DNA from: Candidatus Gastranaerophilales bacterium
GTDB taxonomy: Bacteria > Cyanobacteriota > Vampirovibrionia > Gastranaerophilales > Gastranaerophilaceae
Direction: 5' to 3'
Assembly: GCA_016287985.1 (NCBI GenBank)
Contig: JAEEXX010000008.1
Span: 1 to 34,072, forward strand
DNA: 34,072 nucleotides
The stretch's first letter is position 1, and every line of letters begins with the position of its first letter. Below are positions 1-9,304 of this stretch, piece by piece. The notes beneath the pieces were generated by a model. The model was not told where the DNA came from and ran no database searches. It was given only the letters and a program-made list of their open reading frames with translations. A program made the position numbers and the translations under genes.

Positions 1-1208
1 ATAATAATTTCCTGATATACCGTTGCAAAAGCTCTCAATTGAACCATTGCACCGGCTGCCGACGGAGTAAGACCCATTTTTGAAGTTTCTAAGTATTCAC
101 AGAAATATGAACCGGCATCTGAATAAGACTTACTTAAAGCTCCAATGTATCCTTGAGCGTTTTCTCTTAAATTACCGCAATCTGTAGGTACTGTAAGTGC
201 AAACGCAAACTTGTTTGCCGGATTAAAATGTGCTTCAGAACTATGATGCATTGCATCCGGAACTTTTGCAATCTGCTTTAATGTGTCTTTAACAGATTCA
301 TTCTGCATTTGAGAGTGCCAATTTACTGCATCATCAAACATTGAACCCAAATACTGATGAACTGAGGAATTAATCCCATCTATTCTGGCAACTGCCCAAA
401 AAGAAGCTTCTGCGTATGGAAGATTAATATTGAAATCAGTACTTAATGCAATTTCAGACATTTTTTGAGCGGAATCAAGCATTTCTTTCATATCTGACTG
501 CAACATACCTGCGTATGCAAGAGTGAACAAAGCATGGTCATCCAGGGCAGAGAACCTTCCGCCAACATCATCATGGATATATAAATCACCAAGCCAGCCT
601 TCAGAGTTTGACATTCTTCTTAATTCACTCTTATCCGGATTTTTGTCTGTTACTGCTATAAAGTGCATTGAAGCTTTTGATTTTGCTTCTTCAGCGGATA
701 ATCCTTGATTTAAATATGCTTCTTCAAGCATTTTCTTTATTCTTAAAAATCCGTCTTTTGTTTCAAAAGTAGAGCCGGATTTTGAAGCTACAAGATAATT
801 TGACTTTGTTACATCATTTTCAATCAAATAAAGGTAACGGTTAAAGCTTGCGGAGTCAACATCCGAATAAAAAAGAACTTCGTGCTTCCCGATATTAAGG
901 CCGTTTATACTTAACATATTTTCAACGGTATGTTTAGAGCCGCCTATCCCTAATACTGTTAAATATTTAGCACCTGTTTGAGTTTTGAACTTCGATACCA
1001 TTGAATAAATATCGTCAAGTCTTAATGCTTGATGCTTAGGTAAATCTACCCAATTTAAAAATTGTCCCGGCATATTAGCTCTTGATTTTAATTCTTCTGT
1101 AGAAGCCGAAATCAAATTCGATAATCTCAACATATCGGTATTTTTGAACATAGCTGAAATCCCAAGGGATGTAGTTATACTCGTTTCATTTAGCATTGCT
1201 GATACCAT
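1..1208 (-). CDS. pgi: Glucose-6-phosphate isomerase, 3' end beyond window (partial)
   Basis: Manual reverse-strand translation from ATG at 1208 (SD AGGAGG upstream) gives MVSAMLNETSITTSLGISAMFKNT...TVLGIGGSKHTVENML...VASKSGSTFETKDG...DDVGGRFSALDDHALFTLAYAGM; SKSGST and GGRFSA are phosphoglucose isomerase signatures. Open to window start, so missing from the ORF track. Confidence 0.9.
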   Translation of the reverse strand, partial: MVSAMLNETSITTSLGISAMFKNTDMLRLSNLISASTEELKSRANMPGQFLNWVDLPKHQALRLDDIYSMVSKFKTQTGAKYLTVLGIGGSKHTVENMLSINGLNIGKHEVLFYSDVDSASFNRYLYLIENDVTKSNYLVASKSGSTFETKDGFLRIKKMLEEAYLNQGLSAEEAKSKASMHFIAVTDKNPDKSELRRMSNSEGWLGDLYIHDDVGGRFSALDDHALFTLAYAGMLQSDMKEMLDSAQKMSEIALSTDFNINLPYAEASFWAVARIDGINSSVHQYLGSMFDDAVNWHSQMQNESVKDTLKQIAKVPDAMHHSSEAHFNPANKFAFALTVPTDCGNLRENAQGYIGALSKSYSDAGSYFCEYLETSKMGLTPSAAGAMVQLRAFATVYQEII

Positions 1209-1362
1209 AAAACCTCCTATATATTAATTTCATTAAAATTATATCATTAAAATACATATTTTTATTAATAAATTTAAATTTAAAGCAAAATAGTCATTTA
1301 TCTTGAATCATAATATAAAATTTGTTATCATGAGATAAGAATAGCTTATCTTAAAGGCAAAT

Positions 1363-2412
1363 ATGAGTGCAAAAAAGAATAAGAAGATAACCCCCAAAAT
1401 AACACCTGAAAATTATTTGAAGTATTATTACGATATTCCATATGAAGGTACTACTTCTGCCGGGAAGCCTCTCAGAAAACTGAGAAATATTACCTGTCCA
1501 TACAGAGGAATAAAAATTATTCCAAGTGAAATGATTAAGGGATTTGAAAAAAATCTTGCAAAAACTAAAACAGCAATTGATGCTGTAAAATTGCTTGAAA
1601 CATACAAGAAAAACATGCTTCCGGTAGAAAAAGCGATGTTTGCTATTTTCAAAGACTTTGCACTCTTAAACCCTGATGATAATCTGCAAAACTGTCTCCA
1701 AATGATTCAAGTGAACGCATTAAACAAATTAAAACTTGAAGAACTTGAGGTTTTAGATGATGTCGATATGCTTTCAAGAAAATTGTCTCCTCAAACTGCT
1801 TTGAAACTGCGTGCAAAAACTACAAAATGCCGGCAGATAATCTTAAGTGATAACAAGCGTGATACATTTAAACGAAAAACTTTTTTGATTTCGCTTGAAG
1901 AGATTATTCCAAAAGAAAATGAACGGGAAATATTTAATGATATTAAGAACAAGGCGTTGTTTTTACCAACTTCAGAAAGCAGCAGAAATGCATTTATTGT
2001 AAAATATGCGAAAAGAAAGCAGGTAGAAATAGTTCGTCGTTTGTTTATAGCTTCAACAGGTTCTATAGAACATATTACTCCGGCATCGATGGGTGGTATG
2101 AATACAATAGGCAATTTTCTTCTAACGTCGGCAAGCGGAAATCGTTATCGTGAAAATATGCCGCTTGTTGAATATATAAAAAGATTTCCAAAAATTCCCC
2201 AATATATGCAAAAATATGTAGATGACATTATTGAAGAAATCCACAACGGCGGAATGAAAGGAAATGAAACATATCCGTATAAAATAAAGAAAAAATTACT
2301 CGAAGAATCCGAAGGGAGGATTCTCATAAGTCTTTCCAAATACAAATATACTGAAGAAGAAGCCGCATTAGCAGTCGAAGAATTTGAACACCGATGGGAT
2401 AAATATAATTAG
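1363..2412 (+). CDS. Hypothetical protein with degenerate HNH-endonuclease-like motif
   Basis: 349-aa ORF with AAAGG upstream; contains EHITPASMGGMNTIGNFLLTSASGNRYR, matching the H-x(8)-N-x(8)-N/H spacing of HNH (betabetaalpha-Me) nucleases; N-terminal CPYRG resembles a degraded CxxCG knuckle. Confidence 0.6.
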   Translation: MSAKKNKKITPKITPENYLKYYYDIPYEGTTSAGKPLRKLRNITCPYRGIKIIPSEMIKGFEKNLAKTKTAIDAVKLLETYKKNMLPVEKAMFAIFKDFALLNPDDNLQNCLQMIQVNALNKLKLEELEVLDDVDMLSRKLSPQTALKLRAKTTKCRQIILSDNKRDTFKRKTFLISLEEIIPKENEREIFNDIKNKALFLPTSESSRNAFIVKYAKRKQVEIVRRLFIASTGSIEHITPASMGGMNTIGNFLLTSASGNRYRENMPLVEYIKRFPKIPQYMQKYVDDIIEEIHNGGMKGNETYPYKIKKKLLEESEGRILISLSKYKYTEEEAALAVEEFEHRWDKYN

Positions 2413-2514
2413 GACAAAATAATAAACACAACATTGCTTATCACATTCCCCCGATTGTGGAATAAAACTTTTACTCTCAATAAATACAATTTAATTGTTA
2501 GAAGTGAGGAGTAA

Positions 2515-4641
2515 ATGTTTTATAAGAAAAATTTTATTTCAATTTTATTATTAATTCTACTTATTATTAATCCAATTTCGGCAAAAGAATATAAGATTAC
2601 AAATACACCGCCGAATGATATTCAAGCTGTTGAAACGACGCAGGAATCCAGATATCCCGATTATGCAAAAATGTATGCGGGCGATGATAAATACGAAAAA
2701 TTTAACCGCAAAATGTTTAATTTGAATTCTCGTCTTAACAAATATATTGCGCGGCCAGTTCATATCATTTGGTCTTCAATTATGCCAAAATTCGGAATAG
2801 ACAGAATAAGAGACGTCTATAATAATATAGAATACCCTAAACGCCTTGCGAGCTGCATTCTTCAGAGAGATGGTCAGGGTGTAAAAATTGAAACGATGAG
2901 ATTTTTAACTAATACAACTTTAGGGTTAGGCGGTTTATTTGACCCTGCTGACAAGATTCTTAAAATAAAACCCACAAATGAAAATATGGAGCAGGCACTG
3001 TGTAAATGTAAACTAAACCAAGGTTCGTATCTGGTTATGCCGATTCTTCATTCATGTACACCTCGTTCCTTGTGTGGCAGAGCGCTTGAGGCTGCGTTAG
3101 ATCCATCGGTATATTTGGCTACACCTATTGTTTCAGCAATAAAGTTTGGTCTTATGTTAAACAGAACTTCTTACATGCAGCCTTTGGCACATATGATAGA
3201 AACAACATATGCTGACCCTTATGACATACACAAAAAACTGTTCGGATTGGAAAACTATATAAGAAATTCAAATCTTGACCGTAAAGATTTACTCGCCGAA
3301 GAAAAAGAGCTTGTTGACGAAGGAAAGTCCGAACTCGCTGAAGAACTGATTGCAGATATTGGTGATAAACCGGCGGAGGTGCATTCCGAAAAGATTATAG
3401 AACAAGTTATTCCGAATGTTTTAAATCCTGCGTTAAAGGATATTTTACCTGTAAATACGAATTCAGTTAATCCTGATATCGTTTTGGATAATTATAAACC
3501 TCAAACTCCTGTTGTTGATTCAATGCGAACGGCTCTTTTTGAAGATCCGAAAATCCATAAATCAATGTGGAACGAACTTTCAGTTTGGAATAGGAGTTTC
3601 TTTAAAAGAATCAAAACAGGCAAAGTTTTTGTAACGGAAAATAAGCCTGAATATGTTTATAAGTACATACTTCAAAAAGACAAAACTGCACCTTTAATAA
3701 TACTGTATCCTTCTATAGGAGAAGGCGCAGGAGCTCATCATTCCGAAGTTTTTGCAAAGAAGTTTTACGATGAAGGATATTCTGTTATCATGCAAGGGAG
3801 TCATTTCCATTGGGAATTCGTAAAAAGTATGCCTGATGGATATTCTCCCGGGTTACCTATTATTGATTCTGAGAAAGTACAGCATGTTACGTCAGAAATA
3901 TTAAAGGATTTGGAGAAAAAATATGATTGTAAATTTGAATCTAAAACGATTGTAGGAACATCTTTCGGAGCATTTGCTACACTATTTTTAGCAGATAGAG
4001 AAAGCAAAGAGCCTGTCATAAATGTACAAAAATCTATAGCCATAAGTCCTCCGATTGACCTTAAATATGCTATAAGTCAACTCGATAAAAACGGAGATGA
4101 GTTTGATAAAAATTCCGATGAAGTAAAACAAAAAACGGCGGTCACAGCAGCAAAGCTTTTGCAATTATATGAACTAAAAGATAGTGGTAAGCTTAATATT
4201 GAAACTATGCCTTTTTCCGACGAAGAGGGGAAAATGATTACAACTTTTATTCTCAGACAAAAACTTTCGGATTTAATTTTTGCACTTGAAAATGTACCTA
4301 AAAATAAAAAAACGGATATATATGAGATGATAAATAACATGAGTTATCGAGATTATGCAGAAAAATATTTGGGTATAACAAATTGGGAAGAAGATGATTC
4401 TAATACAGAAAATCCGAAAAAAACTTCGCTATATTCACTCTCTGCTTTTTTAACCGATAGTGATAATTACAGTATATATGAATCATTTGATGATTATTTT
4501 ATCAATAAAAATCAACTGATAAAATTAAAAGAGCTTACGGGCAAACATTTAAAATGTTTAAATTGCGGGGCACATTTGGGATATTTGTACAGAAAAGAAT
4601 TTGAAGAAAAACTTATTAGTGATATTAAAGGTGGAAGCTAA
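2515..4641 (+). CDS. MlaA (VacJ)-family protein fused to C-terminal alpha/beta hydrolase
   Basis: Signal peptide; YEKFNRKMFNLNSRLNKYIARPV and RFLTNTTLGLGGLFDPAD are MlaA/VacJ signatures; residues after ~390 contain LIILYPSIGEGAG...TIVGTSFGAFATLFLAD with GxSxG nucleophile elbow. SD GAGGAG. Confidence 0.8.
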   Translation: MFYKKNFISILLLILLIINPISAKEYKITNTPPNDIQAVETTQESRYPDYAKMYAGDDKYEKFNRKMFNLNSRLNKYIARPVHIIWSSIMPKFGIDRIRDVYNNIEYPKRLASCILQRDGQGVKIETMRFLTNTTLGLGGLFDPADKILKIKPTNENMEQALCKCKLNQGSYLVMPILHSCTPRSLCGRALEAALDPSVYLATPIVSAIKFGLMLNRTSYMQPLAHMIETTYADPYDIHKKLFGLENYIRNSNLDRKDLLAEEKELVDEGKSELAEELIADIGDKPAEVHSEKIIEQVIPNVLNPALKDILPVNTNSVNPDIVLDNYKPQTPVVDSMRTALFEDPKIHKSMWNELSVWNRSFFKRIKTGKVFVTENKPEYVYKYILQKDKTAPLIILYPSIGEGAGAHHSEVFAKKFYDEGYSVIMQGSHFHWEFVKSMPDGYSPGLPIIDSEKVQHVTSEILKDLEKKYDCKFESKTIVGTSFGAFATLFLADRESKEPVINVQKSIAISPPIDLKYAISQLDKNGDEFDKNSDEVKQKTAVTAAKLLQLYELKDSGKLNIETMPFSDEEGKMITTFILRQKLSDLIFALENVPKNKKTDIYEMINNMSYRDYAEKYLGITNWEEDDSNTENPKKTSLYSLSAFLTDSDNYSIYESFDDYFINKNQLIKLKELTGKHLKCLNCGAHLGYLYRKEFEEKLISDIKGGS

Positions 4642-5189
4642 TGTTTAGAAATATCTTTGATATATTGTCTAATCGCAGGAGTTATCATTAAATCAGGTTC
4701 TTCGGCGCAAATATCATCCAAAATACTTATTCCTTGTGCAATTTGTCCTGTTTTGGTATACAAAAGTCCTAGTTGTATACGCTTATAAACTTCTTTTGTT
4801 TGGCTATATTCACTGATTTTTGAATTAGCAATCCCAAGTGTTATATAGCACTCAACCAAATTTATATAATATTGAAAGTTTAGCCCGTATAGTTTAATGG
4901 CTTCTTCAAAACAATCTTTTGCCATATCCGGATACCCGATAAAATTATAAGTTTCACCTAAATTATTATAAAATATTGCACTGGCTTGAGTTGAAGGACT
5001 TAATGATATTGCAATCTTAAATTCCTGAATTGCGGCATAATAAATCCTGTCCTGCAAATAATTCAGACCGACATTATTATGATAAAAGGCATTTTTTTCA
5101 GGTTGAATTGAAAATTTATAGGGCTTTCTGTAACCGGAACAAAAAACCATTATTATAAGAAGTAAAATTGTAAGAAATTTTTTTATCAT
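4638..5189 (-). CDS. TPR-repeat putative lipoprotein/secreted protein
   Basis: Hydrophobic N-terminus ending in Cys (LLIIMVFCSG), then TPR-like helices (YYAAIQEFKIAISLSPSTQASAIFYNNLGETY). ATGA overlap with upstream gene. Confidence 0.6.
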   Translation of the reverse strand: MIKKFLTILLLIIMVFCSGYRKPYKFSIQPEKNAFYHNNVGLNYLQDRIYYAAIQEFKIAISLSPSTQASAIFYNNLGETYNFIGYPDMAKDCFEEAIKLYGLNFQYYINLVECYITLGIANSKISEYSQTKEVYKRIQLGLLYTKTGQIAQGISILDDICAEEPDLMITPAIRQYIKDISKH

Positions 5190-6118
5190 AATAAGGAAAT
5201 TTCAAGTCCTTCATATGCCATTATTGCATTTTCATCAGCGTATTCTTCTGCCAATAAGTCTAGTTTTTCGTCATTATAGCTTGGGTCATAGTGGAAAAAT
5301 ACAATTTTTTTCGCCTCGATTTGATTTTTGCAATCAAGCGCCATTTCAAATGTCGAGTGTCCGAATCCTTGTTTTGGAACATAAATACTCAAATAATCCT
5401 CTGTTGAATATTGTGCATCATGTATAATTAAGTCACAACCCTTTGCGAACTTAATCAATTTTTTATCCCCACCTGCATAGCTTTCTTTATCTGTCGCATA
5501 TATAAGACTCTTCCCCTTATATTTTATTTTATACACAAAAACACCGTTTTGCGGATGAGCGTACGATTTATAGCAAGTAATTACAACATCGTCATCATTG
5601 TAATCGCCATCTTTTAAGTCATTAACACGTGTTACTCTGGGTAAATCTTCGCCATTCTTGAAAATTATATAATTTGTTTCATTTAAATCAATTATTTTTA
5701 AATCAGCAGCAATATCACCTAAATCAAGAGGGAAAGATTTTCTGAATAATAATTTTGAGAGTTCTGATTCTAAGTTTTCATCATAACCCACTCCACCCAA
5801 CAGCGCCATCTTTGTTGAAGCAAGATGCGATGGACGGAAAAACGGGAATCCCTGAATATGATCTAAATGTATATGACTCAATAATATTGAACACTTAACA
5901 GGTTTTCTGTCAGTTATTGTAGTACCGGATTGTATATATTCCTGCATAAGTTCATTTCCGAGACTTATTAAACCTGTGCCTGCATCAAGTATTATTAAAT
6001 GCCCTCCAACGTTAATTTCAACGCAGGAGGTATTTCCTCCATACTTTAAAAAATCTTTTTCAGCAACAGGATAGCTCCCTCTTACACCTCTAAACTTAAT
6101 CCTAAATTCTTCAGTCAT
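5186..6118 (-). CDS. MBL-fold metallo-hydrolase
   Basis: FRGVRGSYPV...YGGNTSCVEI...LDAGTGL...LLSHIHLDHIQGFPFF (HxHxDH) and YATDKES...HDAQYS motifs. Confidence 0.88.
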   Translation of the reverse strand: MTEEFRIKFRGVRGSYPVAEKDFLKYGGNTSCVEINVGGHLIILDAGTGLISLGNELMQEYIQSGTTITDRKPVKCSILLSHIHLDHIQGFPFFRPSHLASTKMALLGGVGYDENLESELSKLLFRKSFPLDLGDIAADLKIIDLNETNYIIFKNGEDLPRVTRVNDLKDGDYNDDDVVITCYKSYAHPQNGVFVYKIKYKGKSLIYATDKESYAGGDKKLIKFAKGCDLIIHDAQYSTEDYLSIYVPKQGFGHSTFEMALDCKNQIEAKKIVFFHYDPSYNDEKLDLLAEEYADENAIMAYEGLEISLL

Positions 6119-7110
6119 TTCTGTTCCTTTTCTTTTTTTATTTCAAAAGTATTATTTCTGTCTTCTTCTTGTCCATAGAGCAGCTCAGTGCCAAGGACTC
6201 TTAGTTTTGATCTCTTTTGGGTTTCTTTTAAATTAGTTTCTTTTAGAAATATATCAACAAGTGTTCTATTTTTGTTTGAATTTATATTTATTACCCTAAA
6301 AGCATTTGGATATGTGACCAAAGAGGGTGTAGTAATATAAACTATATTATCATTTTGTCTTGCTCTTGCACAATGATAATGTCCCTGTATAACTATAATC
6401 GGATTTTTATAGCTTTTCAAAAGACTTTTGAGTTCATATTCATTATAAAGCCTATGGTCAGAACTTGAATAAGGTTCATCAATGGGAATATGTGTGCAAA
6501 TAACGATAACATCTTTTGTATGATTATCGAGTTCTTCTTTTAGCCAAAGTATTTCTTCTTTAGAAATTTCTCCATTGGTGGTTATTTTATAGTCTATAAT
6601 TGAATCAAGACAAATAATTCTAAACCCTTTTTTGGGGGTAAATGCATAATATGATGAGTCACCGTGCATATTTCTATTGTGGGAATTTATTATTTTTTTA
6701 AATCTTGTTTTTGTTAATGTACCGCCAACGGCAATGTCGTGATTCCCAACACAAGCATACCAAGGATAATTTATTTTTTTTGTTTGGATAAGAAATTTTT
6801 CTAATTCGGATTCTTTAGGCTTATTAATTAAATCGCCCGTAAATACAATAAAATCGTAGGGGCCTGATGTATTTAACTGAAAAATTACATCATTTAAAAG
6901 CTCAGTCGAATTTTTAAGCATTTTGTAAGAAGTATTTTCTTCAAAAGATGAAAAATGTGAATCGCTTATTTGTGCAAATCTCAAGTTATTATTAGCTGCA
7001 GTGCACATTTGTGAACTTATAACGCACACTAAAACTATTGTTAAAATAAAATTAACAATTTTCTGTCCAAAGCTTTCTTTCTTCTCTTTTTTTAAAAATT
7101 TTTTAGCCAT
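6115..7110 (-). CDS. Calcineurin-like metallophosphoesterase
   Basis: Motifs AQISDSHF, FTGDLINKP, CVGNHDIA, THIPI, QGHYHCARA. Confidence 0.88.
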   Translation of the reverse strand: MAKKFLKKEKKESFGQKIVNFILTIVLVCVISSQMCTAANNNLRFAQISDSHFSSFEENTSYKMLKNSTELLNDVIFQLNTSGPYDFIVFTGDLINKPKESELEKFLIQTKKINYPWYACVGNHDIAVGGTLTKTRFKKIINSHNRNMHGDSSYYAFTPKKGFRIICLDSIIDYKITTNGEISKEEILWLKEELDNHTKDVIVICTHIPIDEPYSSSDHRLYNEYELKSLLKSYKNPIIVIQGHYHCARARQNDNIVYITTPSLVTYPNAFRVININSNKNRTLVDIFLKETNLKETQKRSKLRVLGTELLYGQEEDRNNTFEIKKEKEQK

Positions 7111-7182
7111 AGTTATTATTTATATAATAATCTATTCTCAAAAAAAAATCTATTAAGAATTAAAGCGATATATCAATTTTCA

Positions 7183-7512
7183 TTAATTAACCAGTGAGGC
7201 TTCTTTAAATTTCTTCTCTTTTACCAGCAGAAATCTCTTTAAATCATTTGGGTGAACATGTTTTCTGCCGTGAGGTATTATTACAGGAATATTTAGGTTT
7301 TCAGTTACATTTACGATGGCATGTGAGCCGCGTTTTTTAATTACATAGTAGCCAATTTCTTCATACATTCTTTCAAGTTCATCAAATGTTATTTTTACCT
7401 TGTTTAGTTGTTCGGCCTTTTCCAGTTTTTCTATTAGCTTTTTGGATTTTGAACTTAAAAAAGTAGGAAATGAATTTGTAATAGTGCTGTTGTTTATAGA
7501 AATAATTCTCAT
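7183..7512 (-). CDS. HicA-like (YcfA family) small protein with N-terminal extension, no adjacent HicB
   Basis: VKITFDELERMYEEIGYYVIKKRGSHAIVNVTENLNIPVIIPHGRKHVHPNDLKRFL matches the GSH...(I/V)P.H....L..(I/F)L layout of HicA mRNA interferases. Confidence 0.6.
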   Translation of the reverse strand: MRIISINNSTITNSFPTFLSSKSKKLIEKLEKAEQLNKVKITFDELERMYEEIGYYVIKKRGSHAIVNVTENLNIPVIIPHGRKHVHPNDLKRFLLVKEKKFKEASLVN

Positions 7513-7533
7513 AACATAGGAATATTAATAAGA

Positions 7534-8685
7534 TTAAATATCAAAAACATCGTCTTCTTTGTAATAGTTTTTCTTTTTTTGTTTAACCTTATCATTACGT
7601 TTTTTTACATCTTGTGAAACATGTTTATATGCATTATCTAATGATATTTTTGTAAGGGGCTTATTTTTTGTCCTGTCATTTACAACAAGCCAGAATGAAT
7701 GTTTAACATTATCAACTGAGAATGAAATTTTGCCGGCTTTTCTGTCACCCGGTTTGAATTGAGAAAACAAAAGTTTTGTATCTCCAAATATTGAAGGATT
7801 GTATACGGTATTATAATCGCTTACGAGAGCCAGGTCCATTCCTGCAAAACTTTTATCTGACATATTGGAAATACAGACAGAAAGTGTTATTGTATTTACT
7901 TCCCCAAACGGGTCTTTTTCGTATAAAATATTTGCAATTCTTATGTCTAATCCCGGGTATAATTGTTCCTTTTGAACCAATGCTTCTTCTCTGTACACCG
8001 GAAGTTCAACATCAGACATTATTTTAACCCTTATTTCATCACCGGGAGAAATTAAAACATTTTTACCTTTTCTATACAAAGACATGCCAAGCCCTATAGC
8101 ACCACCTACTGCAGCACCTCCTGCAAGCGTATAACCGTTAGAAGCAATTGCAGCTTCGATACCGAGTGCCTGCGCTGCAAACAGACCTCCTATGACTCCG
8201 CCTGCAGCTGTATATCCTATATCGGTCGCCGCAATTTTTGCTGCTGCTTTTACGGGATGCAGTTTGGTTGACATTTTCCCTTCTATAGGTATTTCTCTCC
8301 CATCCGGAGTAATTAATTTATCAAAGCTTAAATCAAGATATCCGTCTCGCCCTAAACGTTTTGCTTCGCCGGAATCCTTAATAAATCCATGCGCTAAACT
8401 CCCTTTAGGAATAATTACACCTTTGTTTCCGTATACATCACTGGTTATTTCCGCAAAAAACTCATCTCCCTCAAACGAAAAGCTCCCGTCAAGAACCTGA
8501 GATACTGTCATTTCAATGGTATCACGTTTTTCAAGCATTTCGGTTTTCCCGGTAAACAGTTTTTTATCAAGCTCTGTATATTCGTCATCGTATTCCGCAT
8601 GACCGCTGAAAACATCGCCCGCTGCTAAAACAGCGTTTTGCATAAGAAATATACTTAATATAAATAATGCTATTCCCCGCCTCAT
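7534..8685 (-). CDS. Secreted hypothetical protein with glycine-zipper-like segment
   Basis: Signal peptide (ALFILSIFLMQNAVLAAGD); GVIIPKGSLAHGFI...LSFDKLITPDGREIPI; Gly/Ala-rich TAAGGVIGGLFAAQALG...LAGGAAVGGAIGLGM. Confidence 0.6.
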   Translation of the reverse strand: MRRGIALFILSIFLMQNAVLAAGDVFSGHAEYDDEYTELDKKLFTGKTEMLEKRDTIEMTVSQVLDGSFSFEGDEFFAEITSDVYGNKGVIIPKGSLAHGFIKDSGEAKRLGRDGYLDLSFDKLITPDGREIPIEGKMSTKLHPVKAAAKIAATDIGYTAAGGVIGGLFAAQALGIEAAIASNGYTLAGGAAVGGAIGLGMSLYRKGKNVLISPGDEIRVKIMSDVELPVYREEALVQKEQLYPGLDIRIANILYEKDPFGEVNTITLSVCISNMSDKSFAGMDLALVSDYNTVYNPSIFGDTKLLFSQFKPGDRKAGKISFSVDNVKHSFWLVVNDRTKNKPLTKISLDNAYKHVSQDVKKRNDKVKQKKKNYYKEDDVFDI

Positions 8686-8725
8686 ATCGAAATTATACCT
8701 TCTTTTTTAAATTAAGTCCAGTGAG

Positions 8726-9304
8726 TTATACCATATCAAGCAGTTTGTTATAAATATCAATTGTTGTTTTACAAATTTTCAAATTTCTGTCGACAAGACT
8801 TTTTATAGTATTTTTATAACAAATTAAAAGAGCTTTGTTAAGTCCGTTCTCTTCAGAGAGTGCTTCTCTGATTGGTTCTGTCCATTCAGAAGGTCTGGTT
8901 TTATTTTCAATTTTATCGGCAATAAAGATAATTTTTTCAAAATCACTCATTTCTTCTTTTCCAAGGGTATGCCATCTTATTGCAGACAGAATTTCTTCAT
9001 CTTCAACACAAAATTCTTCCTTTGCCAAAATTGCACCTGCAGGTGCGTGATGAGTTTTGGGATTATCAAGTTCACCTTCGCAGAGCCCTGAACAACGGCA
9101 CATTATAGCTTCAAGTTCTTCTTTCGGAAAACATTTTGCGCAGTCATGAATAAGTCCGCAAAAATATGCTCTGTTTTTATCTAATCCGTATTTTTCGGCC
9201 AGCTCTGATGCACATTCGGCTGTGCCCAATGAATGCCGGTACCTTTCTTCATTTAAATTGTTTTTAAGCCAATTTTTGTACTTTTCAAGATTTGTATAAT
9301 CCAT
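8726..9304 (-). CDS. yqeK: HD-domain protein, YqeK-like symmetrical Ap4A hydrolase
   Basis: RYRHSLGTAECASELAEKYG...GLIHDCAK...HHAPAGAILA...AIRWHTLG...IADKIE; adjacent to nadD, the usual context. Confidence 0.85.
   Translation of the reverse strand: MDYTNLEKYKNWLKNNLNEERYRHSLGTAECASELAEKYGLDKNRAYFCGLIHDCAKCFPKEELEAIMCRCSGLCEGELDNPKTHHAPAGAILAKEEFCVEDEEILSAIRWHTLGKEEMSDFEKIIFIADKIENKTRPSEWTEPIREALSEENGLNKALLICYKNTIKSLVDRNLKICKTTIDIYNKLLDMV

Noticed and set aside
523-708. 61-aa plus-strand ORF at 523-708
   Set aside because: Antisense to pgi, which translates with clear family motifs.
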